Positions 18,644-26,109 of a DNA stretch of 64,000 nucleotides are shown here, in pieces. The notes below the pieces were generated by a model that was given only the letters and a program-made list of their open reading frames with translations, was not told where the DNA came from and did not search any database. Positions within the stretch are counted from its first letter, which is position 1. Each line of letters begins with the position of its first letter. The stretch is from an uncultured Pelagibacteraceae bacterium (GTDB lineage: Bacteria > Pseudomonadota > Alphaproteobacteria > Pelagibacterales > Pelagibacteraceae). The stretch spans positions 1-64,000 of the forward strand of contig CACDUS010000005.1 in assembly GCA_902555945.1 (NCBI GenBank). Direction: 5' to 3'. The translations under genes were made by a program, and so were the position numbers.

Positions 18644-19861
18644 TTACCCTTTTATGACATTGTGTTCAGGTCCAAATGGAAATTTAGTAATATTTTCTGA
18701 TCCATTTTTACTGATTACTAAAATATCGTGCTCCCTATAACCACCGGCACCTGGTTTACCTTCAGGAATTAAAATCATTGGTTCCATGGAAACAACCATA
18801 TTTTCTTCTAAAACTGTATCAATATCCTCTCTAAGCTCTAAACCTGATTCTCTTCCATAAAAATGTGAAAGAACCCCAAAAGAATGTCCATAACCAAAAG
18901 TTCTGTATTGTAAATATCCAAGTTCAGCAAACAATTCATTTAACTCATTACAAATATCCGAACATTTAGTACCTGGTTTTATTAATTCTAATCCTCTCTT
19001 ATGAACTTTTACATTTGCTTCCCAAGCTTTTAAAGATTGATCATCAACAGAATTCAAAAAAAGTGTTCTTTCAAGAGCAGTGTAATAACCTGAAATCATT
19101 GGAAAAGTATTTAAAGATAAAATATCACCATTTACTAATTTACGATTAGTTTTTGGGTTATGTGCACCATCTGTATTTATTCCAGATTGAAACCATACCC
19201 AAGTATCCATATATTCAGCGTCAGGATAGGTTTTTGCAATTTCTCTTTCCATCTTATCCCTTCCACTAATTGCAATTTCTAATTCTGTAGCTCCTTCTTT
19301 TATATTTTTTACAATCTCTTCCCCACCTAAATCAGCAATTCTCGCTCCATTTTTTATTATTTCTATTTCCTCGTCTGATTTTATCATTCTAAGTTTCATA
19401 AGTTCTTTTGAAATATCACTAAATACTGAAAATGAAAAAATTGATCGAATTTTTTCATTTATCTCTAATGTTACATGATCATTTTCAATTCCAATATTTT
19501 TTGGAGGATCATCTCTTCCAATAATTGACACTATGGCTCTCAAAAAATTATCTCTTTTCCAGTCAGTATAAATAACATTATCACAGTGTGATCTTCGCCA
19601 AGGCTGACTTGCGTCTATATTAGCAGAGATAGTTGAAATTTTTTTATTTGTTATCACGCACCCATAAGGTCTTCCAAAAGAACAATAAATAAAACCCGTG
19701 TAGTAAGCAATGTTGTGCATTGAAGTCAAAATAATCATATCAATATTCTTTTTATCCATTACGGACCGTAATTTACTTACTCTTTGTTCATATTCTTTAT
19801 TTGAAAAAGGAAGTTTTACCTTTTCACCATTCTTTAACGTAAAAAAATCAGGTCTATCCAT
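18644..19861 (-). CDS. Creatinase (creatine amidinohydrolase), M24 family
   Basis: Hydrolyses creatine to sarcosine and urea. The 405-residue protein has the two-domain pita-bread layout and matches what I recall of Pseudomonas putida creatinase over its whole length: SFGRPY (F62, R64, substrate carboxylate pocket), NIDASQPWRR, TDWKRDN, FQSGINTDGAHNP with the catalytic H234, GYYTALERTLF and the C-terminal PGAGGYREHDIL. This is far closer than to Xaa-Pro peptidases, which need a five-ligand metal site. It sits between an EamA transporter (14 bases upstream) and glycine amidinotransferase (1 base downstream), which supports a guanidino substrate. Confidence 0.88.
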   Translation of the reverse strand: MDRPDFFTLKNGEKVKLPFSNKEYEQRVSKLRSVMDKKNIDMIILTSMHNIAYYTGFIYCSFGRPYGCVITNKKISTISANIDASQPWRRSHCDNVIYTDWKRDNFLRAIVSIIGRDDPPKNIGIENDHVTLEINEKIRSIFSFSVFSDISKELMKLRMIKSDEEIEIIKNGARIADLGGEEIVKNIKEGATELEIAISGRDKMEREIAKTYPDAEYMDTWVWFQSGINTDGAHNPKTNRKLVNGDILSLNTFPMISGYYTALERTLFLNSVDDQSLKAWEANVKVHKRGLELIKPGTKCSDICNELNELFAELGYLQYRTFGYGHSFGVLSHFYGRESGLELREDIDTVLEENMVVSMEPMILIPEGKPGAGGYREHDILVISKNGSENITKFPFGPEHNVIKG

Positions 19862-19875
19862 AAAACAACAAGAAA

Positions 19876-20781
19876 TTAATTTAGAGCAATGTATCTCTTA
19901 TTCCATCGCATAATAAGACTATAATAAATTAGTGAAATAAAAAGAAAAAATCCACCAACTATTGTATTAGTTGATGGGATTTCATTAATACCAAACAATG
20001 GTAACCATACCCAAAAAATTCCACCTATAACTTCTGTTAAAGATAGTAAGGTTAGTTCAGCTGCTGGGATTGCTTTTGATCCAATGGAGTATAAAATAAG
20101 TCCCAAACAAACTAAAGTTCCGTGTAAAGAAAACATTGCACTGTTATAACTTGTAGCAAAAAATGGCTGACCTTTAATCAAAATCATTAATGTAGCTATT
20201 ACAAAACAAAATAAACCAGCAACAGCTACAGTGGTAAATTTAGGGGTTTCTTTTCTCCATCTTAAAGTAACTGAAAACACAGAAAAACCTATAGAAGATG
20301 TGATACCAAAAACAAAACCTATTAAAGAATTTTTTTCGGTATTACCTACAGCCATGATTATAATTCCAATGGTTGCGATAATAATTGACACCCAGACGTT
20401 ATAAGAAATCTTTTCTTTTAAAAATAAAAAAGCCAACAAAGCAGTAAAAAAAGGCATAGCAGCCAAACACAAAAGAGTAATAGCTGCAGAAGTGTTAGTT
20501 ATTGAATAAATAAATGAAATCATTGCTATTCCAAGTCCCACACCACCAACAAGTCCAGATTTTCCAACTTTTTTATAATTTTTATAAAAATTCATTCCCT
20601 CTTCAAAATACAAATACAAATTTAAAATTATAAAAATTGTTAAGCCTCTCCCAAAAATGTATTGCCAAGGAACCATATGAGGATCACTCATATATCTTAC
20701 AACTAAAGGACCAAAGGACCAAAGAATACCAGCAAACAAAACTACAGGTACGGCTATTTTTTCATTTTTAAGCTCTAACAT
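19876..20781 (-). CDS. EamA/DMT-family transporter of the creatinase operon
   Basis: A 301-residue, ten-helix permease with two EamA repeats. GSKAIPAAELTLLSLTEVIGGIFWVWL in the second half is the usual signature. It is the first gene of a minus-strand operon with creatinase and glycine amidinotransferase, 14 bases before the creatinase ATG. The context suggests movement of creatine, guanidinoacetate or a product, in either direction; the sequence itself does not show the substrate. It is clearly a paralogue of the proteins at 12388 and 40973. Confidence 0.87.
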   Translation of the reverse strand: MLELKNEKIAVPVVLFAGILWSFGPLVVRYMSDPHMVPWQYIFGRGLTIFIILNLYLYFEEGMNFYKNYKKVGKSGLVGGVGLGIAMISFIYSITNTSAAITLLCLAAMPFFTALLAFLFLKEKISYNVWVSIIIATIGIIIMAVGNTEKNSLIGFVFGITSSIGFSVFSVTLRWRKETPKFTTVAVAGLFCFVIATLMILIKGQPFFATSYNSAMFSLHGTLVCLGLILYSIGSKAIPAAELTLLSLTEVIGGIFWVWLPLFGINEIPSTNTIVGGFFLFISLIYYSLIMRWNKRYIALN

Positions 20782-20830
20782 ATTAGATATTTAATTCTAA
20801 TTAGTTTGAACTACAACAAAAATAGTTTTC

Positions 20831-22084
20831 TCAAATTAAAATTTTTTGTGGATGGTTTGGAACATAACACTCGACTATATCTCCTTTTTTAAATTTAGAT
20901 TTACCAGATGGTAACAATGTCCAAATATTTGATTTAATAAAAGATTGAATTTTAAAAGACTCTTGACCTTTTAATATTTCTGTTTCAATTTTACCATTTT
21001 TAGTTGTATTAATTTTACTTTTTACGAATCTTGTAAAATTAATTTTCTTAGAAAATTTATTTTTTAAAACCGCTTTTAAAGGTTGTTCCTCAGTAATTCC
21101 AAGAAGATTTTGTAAAAATGGATAAACAAAAAATCTGAAACAAGCAGCTGATGAAATTGGATTTCCAGGAAGACCAAATAAAACTTTATGTTTATCTTTA
21201 AATTTTGCAAATAAAATAGGCTTACCAGGTCTTATTGCAACACCTTTAAAATAATTTGAGAGCTTATTTTTCTTTACTATATTTGGTATAAAATCAAACT
21301 TGCCAGCTGATACTGCTCCAGAGGTAATGATAATATCAGTTTTTGATTTAAACATTTTTTTTATTTCTTTTTCAAATCTAATCAAATGATTGTCTTTTAA
21401 TGTTCCTCCATTTTTAAAATTAAACAAAAAATTATTACTCAATGAATTAATGTAATAACTATTTGAATTCCTAACTTTCCAATCTGGAATTCTTTTTTGA
21501 TTTGATATTTCGTTTCCTGTTGAAAAAAATAATATATTGGGTTTTCTCTTAACTTTAATAGAGTCTATTCCTAATGACTTCAAAGCCAAAATATGAACCG
21601 GAAGTATAATAGTTCCCTTTTTAATTAATAAGTCATTTTTTTTATAATCTGATCCTTTAAATCTTATATGTTGATATTTTTTTATTTTTTTATCGATTAA
21701 AATATATTTTGGGTTTTTTTTATTTGGGTAAAAAACTATATTTTCTATTGGTATAATTGTATCAAAACCTTTTGGGATAATTGAGCCGGTCATTATTTCG
21801 TAAGTTTGGAATTTTTTAGATTTTTTATTAATTGTTTTGTCCCCAGCTGCAATTGTTCCAATAATTTTAAATAACCCTTTTTTTTTCATATTCAAATTTT
21901 TTGTATCCTTTGAATTAATCACAAAGCCATCAAAAGCTGCATTATCAGCTGCAGGATTATTAACTTTTGAAAAAATATTATTTGCTGTCACTCTATTTAA
22001 ACAACTATTAACTTTTATAATTTCATTACCAATGTTAATTTTTGATTTTTTTAGTATTTTAATAGAACTTTTATAACTAATCAT
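20831..22084 (-). CDS. moeA: Molybdopterin molybdenumtransferase
   Basis: Inserts molybdate into adenylated molybdopterin. The 417-residue protein shows the MoeA order: N-terminal AADNAAFDGFVIN (around residue 45), the GTIAAGD stretch, IMTGSIIPKGFDTIIPIEN, then the MogA-like domain with FFSTGNEI, SNSYYIN, TSGAVSAGKFDF and GLPGNPISSAACF. The C-terminus is Lys-rich. It overlaps mobA by 8 bases. The Mo user in this neighbourhood is formate dehydrogenase on the opposite strand. Confidence 0.94.
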   Translation of the reverse strand: MISYKSSIKILKKSKINIGNEIIKVNSCLNRVTANNIFSKVNNPAADNAAFDGFVINSKDTKNLNMKKKGLFKIIGTIAAGDKTINKKSKKFQTYEIMTGSIIPKGFDTIIPIENIVFYPNKKNPKYILIDKKIKKYQHIRFKGSDYKKNDLLIKKGTIILPVHILALKSLGIDSIKVKRKPNILFFSTGNEISNQKRIPDWKVRNSNSYYINSLSNNFLFNFKNGGTLKDNHLIRFEKEIKKMFKSKTDIIITSGAVSAGKFDFIPNIVKKNKLSNYFKGVAIRPGKPILFAKFKDKHKVLFGLPGNPISSAACFRFFVYPFLQNLLGITEEQPLKAVLKNKFSKKINFTRFVKSKINTTKNGKIETEILKGQESFKIQSFIKSNIWTLLPSGKSKFKKGDIVECYVPNHPQKILI

Positions 22085-22685
22085 TTTCCATAATCTTATA
22101 TGCTTTTTCTAAATCTTCCTTAGTATTAATATTAAAAAAAGGATCCTTTTCTTTATAATCAACATTAATTATTTCTACATCTACTGAATCTGCCCAAAGC
22201 TCTACTTTTCTCTCACCTTTTTGAATATCAGATTCTAATTTATCCAACAAATCCATAGACCAGAGTCCAAATATATTATGTCTCGTATTTTTATTCTTAA
22301 TAAAAAATAATTTATTTTTTTTAATATCAATCTTCTCATAAAAAATTTTTAACTCATTTTTTGTAAAAAAAGGTGTGTCTGAAGGAAATGTTGATATCCA
22401 TTTGTAATCTTTTTTATTATTTTTTATCCATTTCATTGCAGTCAAAATACCACCTAAGGGTCCTACTCCTTCAATGATATCTTTTGTTATTGATATCTTT
22501 GTCGAGTGTTTAAATTTAATTTGATTATTTGAAATAATTAAAATTTCTTTAAACTGATCAATTATTTCAGAAAGAATATAGTCTATTAATATTTTATTGT
22601 TTAATTTTACTTGAGTTTTATCCTCACCAAATCTCTGTGACTTACCACCTGCTAGTACAACACCTAAAATCTTGTTATGATCCAT
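22077..22685 (-). CDS. mobA: Molybdenum cofactor guanylyltransferase
   Basis: Attaches GMP to Mo-molybdopterin to give the MGD form used by bis-MGD enzymes such as formate dehydrogenase. The 202-residue protein has the nucleotidyltransferase signature GVVLAGGKSQRFGEDK at residues 8-23 and the FPSDTPFF motif with the metal-binding Asp. It is the first gene of the mobA-moeA pair and is divergent from the formate dehydrogenase cluster across a 43-base gap that must contain both promoters. Confidence 0.93.
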   Translation of the reverse strand: MDHNKILGVVLAGGKSQRFGEDKTQVKLNNKILIDYILSEIIDQFKEILIISNNQIKFKHSTKISITKDIIEGVGPLGGILTAMKWIKNNKKDYKWISTFPSDTPFFTKNELKIFYEKIDIKKNKLFFIKNKNTRHNIFGLWSMDLLDKLESDIQKGERKVELWADSVDVEIINVDYKEKDPFFNINTKEDLEKAYKIMEND

Positions 22686-22728
22686 TAAAGAAAATATAAA
22701 ACATTAATATTTGATTTAAAGAGATAAT

Positions 22729-23127
22729 ATGGACTTAAGAATTTTAGAAATAGCATCAAATACAGAGAACAATAAAATTCTCGATAAACATACACATAAA
22801 TCTAAAAATAAAAATCCAATTTGCGGTGATGAAATGGAAATCAGTCTTATAATCAAAAATAACAAAGTTGTAGATATGGGTTATCAATGTAAGTCATGTA
22901 TTTATTGTCAGGCATCTGTAAGTCTTCTTTCACAAAATATTAAAACTAAAACTCTTGATGAAGTAAAAGATTTTATAAAAATTTGTGAAAATATTTTTGA
23001 AAATAATAAAATTATTTTAGAAAAGAAATGGATGATTTTTAAAGAACTTTTTGATAAAAAAAATATATCAAGAAAAGAATGTTTGTTACTTCCAATACGA
23101 ACTATTGAAAAAGCACTTAATGATTAA
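22729..23127 (+). CDS. IscU/NifU-like iron-sulfur scaffold protein
   Basis: A 132-residue protein of the IscU/SufU N-terminal fold. NPICGDE gives C32 and D34, CKSCIYCQAS gives C57 in the usual C-x-I-S-x-A-S position with additional cysteines C54 and C60, and RKECLLLP gives the third scaffold cysteine C118. The serine normally at position 60 is replaced by Cys. It leads the formate dehydrogenase cluster, whose subunits need many Fe-S clusters, so a dedicated assembly or repair role is plausible. Its stop overlaps the next start. Confidence 0.8.
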   Translation: MDLRILEIASNTENNKILDKHTHKSKNKNPICGDEMEISLIIKNNKVVDMGYQCKSCIYCQASVSLLSQNIKTKTLDEVKDFIKICENIFENNKIILEKKWMIFKELFDKKNISRKECLLLPIRTIEKALND

Positions 23128-23596
23128 CTTAAATAAAGAAATTTTTAAAAAAGCTTTAATAGCTGGTTTCTTTTCAGCTTTTACAATTGGTGTGTTGACT
23201 GTTCTTACTTACAAAAGTGCTTTGGGTTTATTTTTAGCAGGATCATTTGGATCATCAATGGTTTTATTATTCGGTTTTCCAGAAAGTCCATTTGCTCAAC
23301 CACGTAATGTTTTTTTCGGACACTTAGTGACAACTTTGGTTGGAGTTATTTTTGTTAACTTCATACCATTACCAATATTTATCAATATAGCTATTGCAGT
23401 TGGTGCAGGCATTTTTTTTATGATATTGCTAAATGTAACACATCCTCCTGCAGGTGGAAATCCTGTAATGGTTATCATTGGCAGCGTATCATACGATTAT
23501 CTACTCTTCCCAATAATTTCAGGGTGCTTTATAATTATACTTTTAGCAATAATTATAAATAAATTTATCTTAAAAAAAAACTATCCTTCAAAATAA
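23120..23596 (+). CDS. HPP family membrane protein
   Basis: A 158-residue protein with four to five membrane helices and the name-giving motif THPPAGGNP. I chose the ATG at 23120, which overlaps the stop of the preceding gene (ATGATTAA), over an in-frame start at 23051 lying deep inside that gene. Plant and cyanobacterial HPP proteins have been linked to nitrite transport; in this cluster an anion such as formate is an alternative, but that is inference from context only. fdhD follows after 4 bases. Confidence 0.8.
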   Translation: MINLNKEIFKKALIAGFFSAFTIGVLTVLTYKSALGLFLAGSFGSSMVLLFGFPESPFAQPRNVFFGHLVTTLVGVIFVNFIPLPIFINIAIAVGAGIFFMILLNVTHPPAGGNPVMVIIGSVSYDYLLFPIISGCFIIILLAIIINKFILKKNYPSK

Positions 23597-23600
23597 TATA

Positions 23601-24440
23601 ATGAATTCTAAATATAAAATTACAAAATTTACAAAAGATAAATTAGAAAATATAGAAGACTTAATTTCTATTGAAGAACCTTTAGAAATTTCTTTAAGAT
23701 TTAAAGATAAAGAAAAATGGATAACAAAAAGTTTATCGATAACAATGAGAACTCCAGGACATGATGAAGATTTAGTTAGAGGATTTTTGTTTAACGAGCA
23801 AATTATTCAAAATATTAAAGATATCGAAAATATAGAAAGTTTTGGTGATAAAGTTGGTCAATACAATATTCAAAATAAAATACTTGTTACTTTAAATAAC
23901 TCACAAAATGTAAATATTTCAAACATTAAAAGAGAATTTTTAACAAACTCATCTTGTGGTGTATGTGGAAAATCCTCTCTTGATGCTTTAGAAATTATAA
24001 AAAAAGACAAAACTCCAAAATCAAATCCAAAATTAAGAAAAGAAATAATAATTAATTCACCATTGATCCTTAGAAAAAATCAATCTGAATTTGCAAAAAC
24101 TGGTGGTATCCATGCTAGTGGATTATTCTCATCAAATGGTAGTTTAATATCTTTAAGAGAAGATGTAGGTAGACACAATGCATTAGATAAGATGATTGGT
24201 GATTCACTGTTGAACAACTATCTCAAACCAAATGACCAATTTATCACTTGCTCAGGACGCTTAAATTTTGAATTAGTTCAAAAAGTTTTAATGACAAATA
24301 TTGGCTTAATGATTGGGGTGGGTGCGCCAACTAGCCTAGCAATTGATCTTGCGAATAGATTTGACATGACCTTGGTAGGTTTCGTAAAAGAGGACAGTTT
24401 TAATATTTATACAAATAACCAAAAAGTTATTGTAAATTAA
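23601..24440 (+). CDS. fdhD: Formate dehydrogenase accessory sulfurtransferase
   Basis: Passes sulfur to the Mo-bis-MGD cofactor of formate dehydrogenase, which the enzyme needs for activity. The 279-residue sequence has TMRTPGHDEDLVRGFLFNE, the cysteine loop SSCGVCGKSS (active pair in C-x-x-C) near residue 120, TGGIHASGLF and REDVGRHNALDK, all FdhD hallmarks. It directly precedes the structural genes, separated by 13 bases. Confidence 0.95.
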   Translation: MNSKYKITKFTKDKLENIEDLISIEEPLEISLRFKDKEKWITKSLSITMRTPGHDEDLVRGFLFNEQIIQNIKDIENIESFGDKVGQYNIQNKILVTLNNSQNVNISNIKREFLTNSSCGVCGKSSLDALEIIKKDKTPKSNPKLRKEIIINSPLILRKNQSEFAKTGGIHASGLFSSNGSLISLREDVGRHNALDKMIGDSLLNNYLKPNDQFITCSGRLNFELVQKVLMTNIGLMIGVGAPTSLAIDLANRFDMTLVGFVKEDSFNIYTNNQKVIVN

Positions 24441-24453
24441 AAAGGAATTTGCG

Positions 24454-26109
24454 GTGTCTAAAAACATAAGTAATTTATCTGGAAGAGTTGGCCTAAAAGA
24501 CAATTTATTTAAAAAAATGTCTGAAAATGTTCTTAATGACTCACCAAAAGATATTAAAGAAATTGCAAAAGAATATAATTTAGGTGTTTCAACAATACAT
24601 GGTGCTGAAAGTTTTTATGAATTTCTAAGGCCTTCTCATAGAGAAAAAAAAGCTTTTGTTTGTAACGGAAGTGCTTGCATGTGTGCAGGAACCCAAGAAA
24701 AATTAAAAGATAAATTAAAAGAAAAATTAGGCGATGACAAAGTTGGGGAAATGTTCTGTTTAGGGCACTGTTATGAAAATCATGCATTTCATTATGATGG
24801 AGAAAATTATGCTGGAAAAGATATTGAAAAAATTGATCAAATTCTAAATGGTGAAAATATTAAGCAAGAAAAATTTTTTTCAAAAAGTTATGCAACCACA
24901 AGTTTTTTAATGGATGACAAACTTTCTTCAACAGATCAGTTCAAAGATCAGTTAAATAGATTTCTAAAAATAGATAAAAAAGAAATTGTAAAATCATTAC
25001 TGGACTCAAATCTAACTGGTAGAGGTGGTGCTGGTTTTCCTACAGGAATGAAATGGGATTTTTGTAGTAAAGCAAAAGGAGATAAAAAATATGTTATTTG
25101 TAATGCTGATGAAGGAGATTCTGGTGCTTTCTCAGATAGATATTTATTAGAAGATCAACCTCTTAAAGTTATTTTTGGAATGGTAATTTGTGGTTTTGTA
25201 ATTGGAAGTAATGAAGGAGTTTTATATATTAGAGGTGAATACCCTAAATCTATCGAGGCAATAAATGGAAGTATTAATGAACTTAAAAAATTGGGTCTTT
25301 TGGGTGAAAATATTTTAGGAACAGATTTTTCATTTGATTTAGGAATTTGTATTGGACAAGGTGCTTATATCTGTGGAGAAGAAACAGCTCTTATTGCATC
25401 AATCGAAGGAAGAAGAGCAGAAGTTGATGTGAGACCACCCTTTCCTGTTACAGAGGGACTTTATAAAAAACCAACAGTAGTTAATAATGTTGAAACTTTA
25501 GCTGCTGCATCTGGAATATTAATTAATGGTTCAGATAAATTTTCTTCAGTTGGAAATAAAAAATCAGCAGGTACTAAATTAGTTTGTTTAGATAGTTTTT
25601 TTAATAATCCTGGTGTTTATGAAATTGATATGGGTACTCCAATGAAAAAAATATTTAACGAAATTGGTGGAGGATATAAAGAAGAAATAAAAGCATTTCA
25701 GATTGGTGGACCATTAGGTGGTGTCGTTCCTTTAGCTGAAATTGATAAACTAAACTTAGATTTTCAAGAGTTTACTGCCAAAGGATTTATGTTAGGTCAT
25801 GCAAGTGTTGTGAGTATTCCTAAAGATTTTCCAATGACTGAATATATTCATCATCTATTTGAATTTTCAGCAGAAGAGTCATGTGGTAAATGTTTTCCTG
25901 GAAGGCTTGGGTCCTACAGAGGAAAAGAAATGTTTGATCAAGCTAAGAAAAAGACTGCTAAAATTCCATTAAAATTGTTAAATGAATTATTGATTACTAT
26001 GCAAAAGGGCTGTTTATGCGCACTTTGCGGTGCAATACCTACTCCCATTATGAACATCTTAAAATATTTTGGTGATGAAATGAAAAGTGATATGGTAAAA
26101 GATAACTAA
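24454..26109 (+). CDS. fdsB: NAD-dependent formate dehydrogenase, fused NuoE+NuoF-like subunit
   Basis: Carries electrons from the catalytic subunit to NAD+. The start is a GTG preceded by an AAAGGA ribosome site. Residues 1-150 are a NuoE-like thioredoxin-fold domain with [2Fe-2S] ligands C70-x4-C75 and C102-x3-C106. The rest is NuoF-like: GRGGAGFPTGMKW (FMN/NADH), GAYICGEETALIASIEGRR and SCGKCFPGR for a [4Fe-4S] cluster, with a late cysteine in the CLCALCG segment. Fusion of the two parts, separate in some Fds enzymes, gives 551 residues. Its stop overlaps the fdsA start by one base. Confidence 0.93.
   Translation: MSKNISNLSGRVGLKDNLFKKMSENVLNDSPKDIKEIAKEYNLGVSTIHGAESFYEFLRPSHREKKAFVCNGSACMCAGTQEKLKDKLKEKLGDDKVGEMFCLGHCYENHAFHYDGENYAGKDIEKIDQILNGENIKQEKFFSKSYATTSFLMDDKLSSTDQFKDQLNRFLKIDKKEIVKSLLDSNLTGRGGAGFPTGMKWDFCSKAKGDKKYVICNADEGDSGAFSDRYLLEDQPLKVIFGMVICGFVIGSNEGVLYIRGEYPKSIEAINGSINELKKLGLLGENILGTDFSFDLGICIGQGAYICGEETALIASIEGRRAEVDVRPPFPVTEGLYKKPTVVNNVETLAAASGILINGSDKFSSVGNKKSAGTKLVCLDSFFNNPGVYEIDMGTPMKKIFNEIGGGYKEEIKAFQIGGPLGGVVPLAEIDKLNLDFQEFTAKGFMLGHASVVSIPKDFPMTEYIHHLFEFSAEESCGKCFPGRLGSYRGKEMFDQAKKKTAKIPLKLLNELLITMQKGCLCALCGAIPTPIMNILKYFGDEMKSDMVKDN

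Noticed and set aside
23051..23119. Longer start for the HPP protein inside the IscU-like gene
   Set aside because: It would overlap the upstream gene by 77 bases, and the extra residues are hydrophilic and not family-like. ATG 23120 overlaps the stop and precedes the first helix.
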